From assembly GCA_963556145.1 (NCBI GenBank), contig OY744470.1, positions 5,208,001 through 5,272,000 of the forward strand: a stretch of DNA of 64,000 nucleotides, given 5' to 3'. The position numbers were made by a program, and so were the translations under genes. Of this stretch, positions 44,076-54,899 are shown one piece after another. Numbering within the stretch: position 1 is the first letter of the stretch; each line of letters opens with the position of its first letter. A model generated the notes under the pieces. The model was given only the letters and a program-made list of their open reading frames with translations. It had not been told where the DNA came from and did not search any database. The stretch is from Hygrocybe punicea (Eukaryota; Basidiomycota; Agaricomycetes; Agaricales; Hygrophoraceae).

Positions 44076-46390
44076 TGTAGTAGTTGTGCCTGGTCAGTCA
44101 CGTGATCAGGTTCCCACGGTTTGACCTAGTTAGTAGCCTTCCAGATGTAGTAGTCAGTCCATCCTTCCTATCCAGTCGACCTTTCCCTCGAGTCCTGCGT
44201 GAGCCCCCAGAGTGGTACCTCGGTACCACTCCAACGTGGTGATGAGAGTGACCTTCGACCCACGGATCTCTTCTTCTCTGCGTCTTCCTCTTTTTTCTCG
44301 TGAAACGACTTTTTTCGGCCTCACCACCCACCGCTGCGCAACTGCGCATTTTCCCTTCATTCACGGCCGTACCTCAGTTGCGTTACCCCCCGGCACCCTC
44401 GCTCAGTCCACCAGGGCCCCGCGTCGACCATCGTTGACCCAGAAACGCGGACTCAACCCTTTTTGAGCACCCAAAAGCCCCAGGCCACGCCACCCGCGTT
44501 CGCGCCCCGTTTCCTCTTCTCAGACCAAGGACGGCCTCTCAAGCTTTCCTTCGACGTCTTACGGCCCCCGTTCCGCCCCACGTCGTCCCAGGAACACCAT
44601 CGACGTCCATTTTTGACGCCCAACGGCCACCCGCGTACAGCCGCGTCACCACCTTTCGACCCCCCCATATTATAGCGTTCCCCGGCCCACTCGTATCCAT
44701 CCAGGCCCCCGCTGGAGTGGTCCCGAGGGACCTCTCGGGATCGGGGACGGAATCGCACGGAATGGCTGAGGTGGATGGGATAGAAGTCTATCTACTACAT
44801 CCGGAACTGGCTACTGACTAAGGTCCAGGTCACGTGACATGACAGGCACCACTACTACACCGCGTTCACGCTCGACGACCCGGTGCCCACGTTCTGCTCG
44901 AAAGAACCCCCCGTTGCCGTCCATTTTGGATACCCAAGCCCCTGCCACGTCATCACCTTCAACCCCCCGCTTTTCGTATGTCCCGTTCCCAACCCACGTT
45001 CGTTCAATCCCCCGCGCCCTCGTTCCATCCACCAGGGCCCCCCGTTGCCCCCCGTTGGCCCCAGACGAACCCCCACCGTCGTTCTCGGACACCCAAGCCA
45101 CGCGCCACGTCACCATCGCGCGGCCCCGTTCTGCCAGCACAACCGGCCCAGACCAACTCACCAAACTCGCGGCCCACCCCCCAGAACACCCTGCGTCTCG
45201 TTAACGCCCCGAACGAGCCCCACCGCCGTTTTTGGTCGCACCACGGATCCGTCGCGCCCACCCGTTGGACCCCCGTTCTTTCGTGTACCCCAGCCCCACA
45301 CGGACCCATTCGACCACCCGTGCCCTCGTTCCACCGGCCAGGACACCCCGTTCACCTCCATTGCGCCAAACGAGCCCCCGCCGTTGTTTTCAGACACCCG
45401 GGCCACGCACCACGCCACCATCGCACGGCCCCGTTCTGCCAACATACCCAGCCCCGGATCGACTCACGAAGCTCGCGGCCCACCCGTTCACCATCCCGGA
45501 GCACCCCACCTCGATCCAATACCACCTTGCCCACCGTTCCCAGACCCCCACCGCGTTCCGCCACGTCACCATCTCTCGGCCGGATTCTTGCACCATACCC
45601 GGCTCCTCGAGCCCTCGTTCAGCTCCCCGCAACCTCGTTCTCGACCCTGGCGACTTCCCCAACCCGTAGGGACCCAAACGAGTCACCGCCGCGACCACTT
45701 AGCACCCCAGCGCTAGTCCCCTCGTATCGAGAATCCCCGATGCCACCGCATGGCCCAATGCACCCGTATGCTTTCCCTTTCCCCCGTTTACACCGTACCT
45801 TGCCCCGTCCTATCCCCTTTCCCCACCCTCGACATTTATTGGATATTCGACCTATCTACGAACCATCACTGCTCGACAGCACCGTACCTATTTACTTTCG
45901 CACGAACCACCCAGTCTATTTTCGGATCACAAGAACTCACACCCTGGGCTACAAGAACTTATGGTTTTGAACGTTTTTATCCTACCCTGCGATGTGAGTC
46001 CCAGAGGCATTCGAGGATGGAGGAGCAGAGCAGAGTTACAGTTTGGTCATCTACCACCCCCAACGATCTTGGAGGACGATACGGTCCCGCCTCACGTGTA
46101 AGGCCCGGGGCATCGTGAGGGACTGGGAGTCGTGACTGGAGAGTTTTTTTCTTGGTCAGTTTTGTTTTGCTTTTTGTTTTCTTTTAGTAGCGGTATGGTG
46201 ACGAGGACGTCACCATGAGGAGGAGGGGCACTTGTAGTAGTTGTGCCTGGTCAGTCACGTGATCAGGTTCCCACGGTTTGACCTAGTTAGTAGCCTTCCA
46301 GATGTAGTAGTCAGTCCATCCTTCCTATCCAGTCGACCTTTCCCTCGAGTCCTGCGTGAGCCCCCGGAGTGGTACCTCGGTACCACTCCA
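44076..46390 (+). mobile_element. 2.3-kb LTR element with 158-bp LTRs (TRIM/SMART-like), nested
   Basis: The LTRs 44,076-44,233 and 46,233-46,390 begin TGTAGTAGTTGTGCC, end GGTACCACTCCA and appear to differ at one base. The flanks CCGC at 44,072-44,075 and 46,391-46,394 match (4-bp target duplication). A TGG-starting primer-site candidate follows the left LTR by three bases. A purine tract GAGGAGGAGGGG lies just before the right LTR at about 46,217. The 2-kb interior is C-rich with degenerate tandem repeats and no retroviral-type enzymes. It lies inside the 9.5-kb LTR element. LTR identity points to recent insertion. Confidence 0.85.
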
Positions 46391-47423
46391 CCGCTTACGA
46401 ACCTGACACACCGCTTCACTCGTTCCCCACACACCTGACTCATCCGCTCACGCACCCGCATTAAAAACTGTTGACATCATTCTCCGCTCTCTGTGACCCA
46501 CCCGACCCGCCACCGTTTTGACCCAGATACAATGTTCCCTGTCTCGGTTTCGAATCCCACCTGACCTTTATATCTCAGCTCCATGGGGGGGAATGCTTCC
46601 CCATGGGTCCAAGCCGGTGCTGAACCACCTAGTATGAGGCTGATTTCACATCTGTTGATTATCGCCCCCATATTAGTATTGACATATCAAACCTCCGCCG
46701 CCATCTATCGAACCTCCGCCATCATATATCAAACCTCCGTTGTCGTCCATTGAACCTCCGTTGTCATCATATCATATCGAACCTCCACCGTTGTCATATC
46801 ATGTCTACTGTCATCATCATATCTCTATGCCCACGTCACCAAGCCTTTCCGCAGCCTATGCCACCGTTTCCGCCACCCATTGACACAGCCACCGAAGCTG
46901 CCGACCCTAACCCGTCCTGCCTACATCGTCTTTGTCATCCGCTTGCATTTTATTTTATTTCCGCTCATGACTTACTCATCTCCGTCACCCGCCCCCAATC
47001 CTATGTCACGTTTAGTTTTATCCTGACTTCATTTCTATCGCGTCCCCTCTTTCCGACACCCGACATTTATTTATTTTCTCATCTATTTTGCATTTCCGCT
47101 CTCCATTTGTCCCGTTTTTGTAGCTTTCCATCTCTTCTTTCATTTCCGCTCAGTTCCCTTTTCCCCTGGTTCTATGTACTTTGTTTTTCTTTCACTTGAC
47201 ACTGGCTTCACCCGTTTTGTTGCCCATTCTCCGCTCTCAGCCTCCGACCATCCATCAAGCTCCGCTAGTCACCATCCACTGTCCCCATTCGCATCATCCA
47301 CGACCTGCCTCGTCCTGTCGAACCCGTTTCCACGACCACCATGTCGGCTTCATCTCATGCATCTGAATCCCAAGTCCATGTAGTATCGACCAGGGATGGT
47401 CTTTATTTAAAGTACCCTGGAGA

Positions 47424-48303
47424 TGTAGAGGGTCGACATCCCTCTGAGTCCGTATCCTTGATATATCATGAATCCGGACAAAGCCGATGCCTCTATTCAA
47501 CTCGCATTCGAACCCGATGAAACCCGATGCAACCCGACGTGACTGATGTAACCCGACACATGCCACTTTGTCACGGCCGCTTTTGGACCAAATCTGACAG
47601 CCTCAGAAGCCCCAGAGTTCTAATTATAGGAGATGGATCTCATCGGACTTGATCCCCAACTTCGGACTTGCCTTATATACCCATCCCCTCATCCCTTCGG
47701 AGATATATGTGAGATTTCAGATCTTTTTCTTGGATATTCCTTTTCCCCTCCGTTTTCCTGTCTATGTCACTTTGCAACCCCCCTTTCCACATCCCCATTC
47801 CATCTTCTCTTTGTAGTTTCTATCGGCCGAAATAGACATGTCCGAAAGTAGACTACACACACATGTACTATAAAAATGGTCCCCAATGACCATACAAAAA
47901 AAAAGAGATACCCTTAGTCCCTGTGTCCCTATAGTCAGAATCCTTTTAATCCCTTCAAATGCTCGTCCACGTAGACCCTTAGCTTTTATAGTCCACTTCG
48001 TCGTCTTTATCATTGTTCCTGTATATTCGTTCATTGTTTCCGACCCAACCTGACCCAACCCACCGTACCCGACATCGTTGGCATCATTGGGTTCATCGTT
48101 ATTTATCCGCTTTCATTCCGTTCATCGCCGGATTTATTGTTATTTGTCCAGTTTTATGCGGCGGCTTTATTTTACTTCCACTTCCATTTCCTTTACTACA
48201 ATCCCCGACACTGATTATCCACAGTCACTTCTATGCTGACACCCCTCTGGTTAGGATCATTCTTTCTTTATTGTTCCGAAGCCACCAAGAACCCGCATTT
48301 ACA
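47424..48303 (+). repeat. Right LTR of the 9.5-kb element
   Basis: 880 bp, partner of 38,765-39,647. No clear polypurine tract precedes it, which is unusual and may reflect decay. Confidence 0.85.
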
Positions 48304-48870
48304 CCAGATGTGCCATCTGCAGCACCAGGTTGGGTTGCAGGTAACTCGTTGCATCGGTGGACTGGTCAGGTTCAGTTGTGAGGTATAGGATGGACTTGTT
48401 AGTGAAAGGAATGCCTGGACGCACCATCTGCAGTATTGGGTTGGGTTGCACATAACTCATTGCATTGGTGGACCAGTCAGGTTCAGTGGCAAGGTATTGG
48501 ATGGACTCATTAGTGAAAGGAATGCCTGGATAAACCATCTGCAGTATCAGGTTGGGTGTTCAATAACTCATTGCATCGGTAGATTGGCTGGGCTGTGTAG
48601 GGTACAGGATAGGCTGGTTAACCGAAGAGAGGCTTGGATGCACCATCTCCAGTATCAGGTTCAGTTGCCAGGAACTCGTTACATCAGCGGGTTGTCTGGG
48701 CTCGGCAGCAGACGATGCGATAGGCTGGATAGCCAAAAAGCCTTGACTCGCCATCGGCAGCACTAGGTTGGACTGTGGGTAACTCGTTACATTATAGCTA
48801 GGCTCAGCAGCACAAGACCATTGCTGGGTTAGCACCATTTGGTCAGCAGCAGAAAAGTGCTGGGGCAGTC
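48304..48870 (-). repeat. About 117-bp tandem repeats of the split DUF6532-like gene (part 2)
   Basis: About five units continue the repeat seen at 38,294-38,764. On the minus strand they read MVxPGIPFTNxSI, EPDxST and SYxQPN. They show the original continuity of the gene across the LTR element. Confidence 0.7.
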
Positions 48871-50411
48871 TCATTCTACCAGGCGAGCAGCTGGGTCAAG
48901 GAGAGTATTGGTCACTGGGTGGTATTGGTTGTTCAGCAAAGGGGTGCAGCATATCTGCCATGTGATCTTGGCAGCCTTCGTATCTAGAAGTAACAGAGGT
49001 ATGCTGGTGGTATTCGGAATAAAGTAAGCCAGTGAGTTGAGGATCAAACTCATGCGAGAGCTGTTAAACAACAAAAGTTTTCAATGTTGAATATTGAATG
49101 TTTAAATGGTAATTAATACCTTTGGACACTTGTGTGTGATGGAGACTGGGGAATGATCATCCAATAACAGGCTGACCGTGAAATAAATTTGAATCAAAAG
49201 ATGAAAAATCAAAAGAGTGGAGTGGTAAGAATGTCCATGTTGGGGGTATGAAGAGATTGAAGCTCAAGGTAAAATGGTGAAATTGGGCTTGAACGGAACG
49301 CAAACCATTGTAGACATAATATTATTAATAATTCAGGGTCATTCTATACCTGCCTGTTTCACTTTGCATATACATACAATTGATTGGCCAAAAGATCTAA
49401 ATGGCATCCACTACACAGAAGTTGCAGGCAGCAGATGCAATTGAGCGACTCAGAGCAGCAGCGGCGGGATTCGAGGTATGAAAGATGTAAGGATTGGTCA
49501 TCAGTGTTGACTCAGCGAGTTTGCGTGGGAATCAGTGATCCCTTGCCATTTTCAACGCATCAACCCTTTGTCCATTGCGCCATGAACTCCCTCCTACCAT
49601 CACCACTTAGCCCAAAGGACCGCACAGCATCCTGGATCCATGAGCAAACCTGGAACAAATCAACTTCCTGTTTGCTTGACCAAGCCACAGCATATGTGGA
49701 ACCACAAACAAATATTATTAATAATGTATGTGGTCGGTTCAACCATGAGGCTGCAATCAATGTAACTTTGTAATAGAATCTACCAAACTCGGACATCTTA
49801 TTAGCCTTTCGTATGGCTCATGCACGCTGTGAAGTACTCCAGGCTGAGGAGCGCTTGGTGCGCAGTCATGTCTATCACACTCAAATGATGGCAACTTTCT
49901 GGAGAATAAAGCTACAAAAAGTGGAGAGGGAAGCCATCGAAGCCGATGTTGATGTTATGAAGTTGTTTGCACAGTTGAGTGCCCATGAGAATGGGAGTAG
50001 CCCGGAGAGTATGTTTACAGATTCTCAAAAAATTTACTGCAAGAATGGGGGGGGAAACTATTTTCGTGACTGGGATTCTATGGCCTCAGACTCCAGCAGT
50101 TCTGTACAGTGTGCTCTCTGACATTTACTGTCAGATATTTGACTACTATTTAATATTTATCATGTTCCTTGATACCCTTATCATGATGTACGGTTGCCAG
50201 AATGGACGTGCTTCATTCAAGTTGGCTGTTCGGACTGCTAAGTATAAGTTTGGACTACCTAATTATAATAAATATTTAAATCAACCACGGGTGTCTCAGC
50301 AACAGCAAGGGCTAGAGATAAATATTTCACAAATTCAGATACCATACAACAAAAAATTCAAAATGGACTTGGAAAAGGTGGGTGGGCAAGGCAAATGTCT
50401 ACCTAATAGCT
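48871..50411 (+). other. Weak coding traces, no assigned gene
   Basis: A short exon-like start at about 49,400 reads STTQKLQAADAIERLRAAAA. Frames at 49,560-49,773 (PKDRTASWIHEQTWNKSTSC) and 49,813-50,010 (EERLVRSHVYHTQMMATFWR) could be further exons of one + strand gene. I do not recognise it. 49,080-49,390 is AT-rich with nothing seen. Confidence 0.25.
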
Positions 50412-51358
50412 AAGTGGTCACCATACACCCAATGGCAATGCGTACTTCTTCAATCAAGTCTTCCAAAGGCATATTTGCAACATGTTGTGCCGGATAATAA
50501 AATGTATAATACTTTTGTGCATCATCCATAACAAGGTTGTTGAGCTGCCTAATGTTAGTGAGCTTGACAAGTCCAATCTATAAACAGAGAGCTTGTAAGA
50601 ATTGGAAACATTCATGCTGGTGACTCACATCTGTTGGACATCTTCCATCCAGACCTGGCACTTCTTCAAATTCCATGGTAAGACCATCCTGGAGTTGACG
50701 ATTTGCTGTCTGTTTCATTGTGTAATAGTGTCATATGGGGTAGTGAATTTGCTTACCTTCACTCCTTGTACTTTGAGCGCAATCACATCAACTTTGATTT
50801 CCTTGATATCATTTTTGATTTCATCGACTGTAGCCTTTATGCCTCAGATTTCAGATTTTATAGCTTGTATGTCGTTCTTGATCTTTGCAATATCTGTCAT
50901 CTCATTCTTCACTGCTTGCATATCATTCCTCAACTTCACAATTTCAGTCTTGATTTTTCCGATGTCAGCGATACCAGTCTTGATTCCCTGGATGTCTGCT
51001 GTAATGGGTTCCAAGAGGTTATGGAGCTCAACATTCACTGCATCTATACTGATTAAGCTATCAATAGATACAGGACATGGATTTGCATACCATTTCTCAA
51101 TCCCATGTGATGATGAAGGACCTTTGTTTCGTATATATATGCCTCAACTACTTCAGCTGGAGTAGTTGTTTTGCGGATATCTACAAGTATCTTCAAGTTG
51201 ATGTCAAAAAAACACAACATTACTGGAAGGTGTACCTTGCCCAAATTCAACAGCCTTCCGGTATCTGTTGGCATTGTAAAAATTGTCACCACTTGGGGGG
51301 TCATCAGGTCGTTCAGGAGGCTGGATGTTGACATCAATGCCGGACAAAGGTCGCGGCG
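50412..51358 (-). pseudogene. Coiled-coil protein gene with an in-frame stop
   Basis: Exon 1 from 51,358 reads MSTSSLLNDLMTPQVVTIFT and PTDTGRLLNLGKVHLPVM, then INLKILVDIRKTTTPAEVVE. After an intron (GTATGC...GATGCAG) comes a heptad-like region with repeated IK/DI words: IQGIKTGIADIGKIKTEIVK and ..KNDIQAIKSEI. A TGA at 50,844-50,846 follows, and the frame goes on as GIKATVDEIKNDIKEIKVDV. Later exons read LQDGLTMEFEEVPGLDGR and IGLVKLTNIRQLNNLVMDDA, ending AIGCMVT. Order and splice sites are otherwise coherent, so loss of function looks recent. The family seems common in mushrooms, but I cannot name it. Confidence 0.5.
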
Positions 51359-51360
51359 GC

Positions 51361-52075
51361 TAGTGCTACCGAAGTTCAGTTCAGTCCAGTTCAGACCCAT
51401 TTTGGCTGAACTCTGAACTGAACTCCAGGTTCAGTTCAGGATTTTACATGAACTGAACCTGAACCGCTGTGAACCGTTCGGATTTTTTTTTCGGAGCCTG
51501 AACCGAGTTCATGAATGGTTCAGACACTTAATTTTAGTATTATGACGCATTTGACCAAAAAAATCACAATTTATTACTGTAGCTATCTAATCTATCGCGG
51601 GTTTCTTTCTGCAACCCATACCCATACCCGTACCCGTTGCCACGGGTTTGCGGGGGTTAATCCGCGGGTCCTCAGCCATGACTGGGTGGTGTTGGGCACA
51701 CCACCATCCTCCTGGATACCTCGTGGTTGCAGCGCCAACGTCAATTGACGGGGCAGTGCGCATCCGCGAGGTACGTTGGTGGTGGGATGTGCGGTGGCCT
51801 TCGTCATGGTTATGGTCGTGGTCGTGGTTGTGGTCATGTTCGTGGTTGTGGTCGTGCTAGTGGTCATGGTCGTGGTCGCTGTGGTCGTTGGGTCGTTGTC
51901 GATGTTGTCGTTGTTGTTGCCGTCGTATTTGGAGGGCCGTGGGTTGTCGTTGTTGTAGTGGTGGTGGTGGCTGCCGTTGTCACCCTTGTCCTTGCCGCCT
52001 GTCGTCCTCGTCGGGTGTGTGGTGTTTGTGTTGTTGGTACTGCTCTCATCGTCGTTTGTTTAATTAGTAGCTAAG
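51361..52075. mobile_element. hAT-type palindrome element (copy f), left end visible
   Basis: It starts TAGTGCTACCGAAGTTC at 51,361, close to the 42,500 element end. A field of GAACTGAAC/GTTCAG words runs to about 51,530. The palindrome lies at 51,719-51,771 and is followed by a GTC/GTG/GTT triplet array to about 52,030 and a poly(A) run at 52,076-52,092. No complementary right end or target duplication was found. The start lies three bases from the start codon of the coiled-coil gene. Confidence 0.6.
51719..51771. repeat. 53-bp dispersed palindrome, copy f
   Basis: CCTCG 51,719-51,723, TCAATTGA 51,741-51,748 (centre CGTCAATTGACG) and CGAGG 51,767-51,771. It shares further bases with copy d. 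Confidence 0.85.
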
Positions 52076-52254
52076 AAAAAAAAAAAAAAAAAACATACTG
52101 CAATGGGGGGTGGGTGCACCACCCTCCCGCTGCCCTTCTCCCCATGTCCCATCGTTGTCCATCGTTGTTGCTGTTGTCCATTGTCATTGTTGCCGTTGTC
52201 CGTCATTGTTGTTGCCGTTGTTGTTGTTGTTGTCGCCATTGCTGTTGGTGGTTG

Positions 52255-53060
52255 TAGTGTTGGGGAAGTTCGGTCTCAGACCGACCCAAACCCGGTTTAG
52301 ACTGAACCAAAACCGCCGGTTTCAGTTTCAGTTTGGGAAATTTCGGCTGAGACCGAACGGTTCGGTCTCCGGTTTGGAGATTTGGCCACGGGCCGAAACG
52401 GTTTCAAACTGAGTTTGAACCGCAAACCGATATTCACAAGTCGGCCACTTGGCTGACTTCCAAAGTCACCAAGACACTTCTGCAACCACCAAGAACGCCC
52501 ACAACGTACGCCAAATGAGGACGACGGAGCACCCGAGGTGGACCAAATGTGGCAGGGTACTCCCTGCCACCCACCTATGCTTTGTTTATTTTTTCATTTT
52601 TTTTATTCGACACTAACAGTAGCAAGTTACAGTCAACGGCCAACACGGCCATCACCACCACTACCACCACGGCCACCACCACCACCACTACGACGACGAC
52701 GATTGCCACCACAACGGCCGCAACCACCAGGACCGCTACAACCACCAGGACCGCCACGTCGGACGCCAACAACAACGTGTCCAAGACGCATGTGCATGCA
52801 AACAAACGTGAACAGGGTGGAGTGGGAGTCAGAGAGGTGGAACGAGCGGCGGGGGGTGGTGCATCCACCCCCGCTCCTTCGTGGTTATTTTTATTCTTTC
52901 TTTTATTGATTTGATTTGTATATAACGGAACGCGGCACAACACCACCACCACCATGCAACACCAATGCGGCCAACGCGGGGTCAACACGCATGACGCGTC
53001 GGGACACCCACGCGGAGAGGCCCGTACGCCACCACCACGCGCTCGCCGAAAACAACCAAC
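52255..53060. mobile_element. Second hAT-like end with GGTTT/AAACC field and triplet arrays
   Basis: TAGTGTTGGGGAAGTTCGG at 52,255 is followed by interleaved GGTTTGAACC-type words to about 52,450. ACC/ACG triplets (52,645-52,760) and a second CACC-rich stretch near 52,935 follow. No right end could be assigned. Open frames across it are array artefacts. Confidence 0.45.
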
Positions 53061-53149
53061 GCAGGACCCAGTAGACCCAGTCATTTTGGTTAACCCAATC
53101 GCAGTTAGAGCTGCGATTGGTAGGTACACATAGTGCAGTTATTGCTGCG

Positions 53150-53920
53150 GGGGTAGGTTGACCCAAATGACAGCTCTTGCTGTGGAAATGTGTTGGGGTA
53201 GGTTGACCCAGGTACAGCTCTTCCTGGTAAATGGCTGCAGGGTAGGTCAACCTGCTATCAGCTCTGCCATATAGTGGGTTAACCTGGAGCAGCTATTGCT
53301 GGATACATGGGTTGACCCAGGGCCAGCAGTTCTTGCAATGTAGGTTGACCTGGCTCCAGCTATTGCTGCAGGATCGGGTTACCTGGGTCACAGCTCTTGC
53401 TGCAGCACCAGGTTGACCAGGGTCCAGCTATTGCTGTAGCACTGGGTTGACCTAGGTCCAACTCCTGCTGCGGGGTAGGTTGACCTGGCTCCAGCCATTG
53501 GTGCAGGATCAGGTTGACCAGGTCGCAGCTCTTGCCGCAGCACCGGGTTGACCTGGGTCCAGCTATTGTTGCAGCTCCAGGTTGACCCTGGTCCAGCTCT
53601 TGCTGTGGGGTAGGTTGACCTGGCTCCAGCTATTGCGGCAGGATCGGGTTGACCCGGTTGCAGCTCTTGCCGCAGCACCAGGTTGACCTGGGTCCAGCTA
53701 TTGCTGTAGCACTGGGTTGACCTGGGTCCAGCTCCTGCTGCGGGGTAGTTTGACCTGGCTCCAGCTATTGGTGCAGGATCAGCTTGACCGGGTCGCAGCT
53801 CTTGCTGCAGCACCGGGTTGACCTGGGTCCAGCAATTGCTGTGGGCAGGTTGACCTGGCTCCAGCTCTTGCTGCAAGATTGGGTTGACCGAGGGCCAGCC
53901 ACTGCTGCAATGTGGGTGCA
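53150..53920. repeat. About 60-bp minisatellite in the left arm
   Basis: Units alternate CAGGTTGACC(T/C)GG(G/C)TCCAGCT and TGCTG(C/T)AGCAC(C/T)GGGT words. The right arm carries a shorter version (57,330-57,800), so copy number changed after the inversion formed. Confidence 0.8.
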
Positions 53921-54504
53921 TGTTGGTCCACAGGATTCAGCCACATCCATGTCTGCTGGCACATATTTAATGTTGACAACACTGATGGCGCTCACACCAG
54001 CTGAAGCCATTGTTTGTTGAGAAACTGCCATTTCAATAATCAGAGTCTCTCTGTCTGTACATCACATATATGTCCCATGTAATATAATTTGAAATTCAAT
54101 TACTACATGCACAGGCAATAGCAACAATACAAAATTCTTCTTTTGCAACTGCCCAATATCTCATCCTTAGCCTCAGCTTGTACAGACACTCATTATGCCC
54201 AATCACAATCTTTACCAACCTCAGAACCCACCCCACTTGGAATATTGTGCTTTTTATTTAATCTTACTGAATTCCCAATTTGAATCTATATCACCTCATT
54301 ACTCCTTAAAATGGAAATCTAAATTTAATGACTATTCTATCCAGATACATAATTACACTACCAAGGGCAGGAGGCAGGTGGGAGGAAGGTAGGTGGGTGT
54401 GAAGTGGGAGGAAGGTGGCAGTGGCAGTGGGAGGTGGGAGTGGGAGTGGGAATGGGAGTGGGAATGGGACAAGGTGTAAGGAGGGAGGGGAGGAGGGAAG
54501 GGCA

Positions 54505-54565
54505 GCAGGGAGAGGGAGAGGGAGAGGGAGAGGGAGAGGGAGAGGGAGAGGGAGAGGGAGAGGGA
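54505..54565. repeat. (AGAGGG)n array, about 9-10 units
   Basis: Hexanucleotide array in the left arm. Its partner in the right arm is about twice as long. Confidence 0.85.
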
Positions 54566-54899
54566 CCGTCGTCCTCACCCTCGTCGTCTGTGTCTCCACC
54601 GTCCTCGTCTTTGTCGTCTTCGTCTGCGTCTCCGCCGTCGTTGTCCCCGCCATCCCCGTCCCTGTTGTTCCCGTTCCCATCGTTCTCGTTGTCGTCATGG
54701 TCGTCGTTGTCGTTGCCATCCGCATCTCTGTCCCCGTCCTCATCCTCATCGTCCCCTGGATGGTTTTCGTCATCCCCTGGACGGTCGTCGTCATCCCTCT
54801 GACAGTCGTCGTCGTCTCCGTCATCCTGTCGTCCCGTCGCTTATGTCTTCGTCCCCGTCGTCATCCCCTGGCTGGCCGTCTGTGTCCTCGTGGTCTCTG

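Larger units (their letters stand above)
38765..48303 (+). mobile_element. 9.5-kb LTR retroelement without recognisable gag-pol
   Basis: The LTRs at 38,765-39,647 and 47,424-48,303 are direct copies (roughly 96-98% by eye), beginning TGTAGAGGG and ending GCATTTACA. A TGG-starting primer-site candidate (TGGAGCCCACC) lies 2-3 nt after the left LTR. The flanks CCTGG and CCAGA are only partly alike. The interior has no protease, reverse transcriptase or integrase motif; its long C-rich frames encode Pro/His/Ser/Thr-rich low complexity. About 155-bp degenerate tandem repeats fill 40,870-41,600. A small LTR element and a hAT element are inserted within it. It splits the DUF6532-like gene. Non-autonomous (LARD-type) is inferred. 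Orientation follows the primer-site candidate. Confidence 0.75.

Noticed and set aside
39983..45970. Long Pro/His/Arg-rich frames (up to 423 codons) inside the LTR elements
   Set aside because: They follow C-rich tandem repeats, overlap in several frames and contain no gag, protease, RT or integrase motif.
38760..48308. Clear 5-bp target duplication for the 9.5-kb LTR element
   Set aside because: CCTGG and CCAGA agree at only three of five bases. The insertion is inferred from the LTR pair and the interrupted repeat instead.
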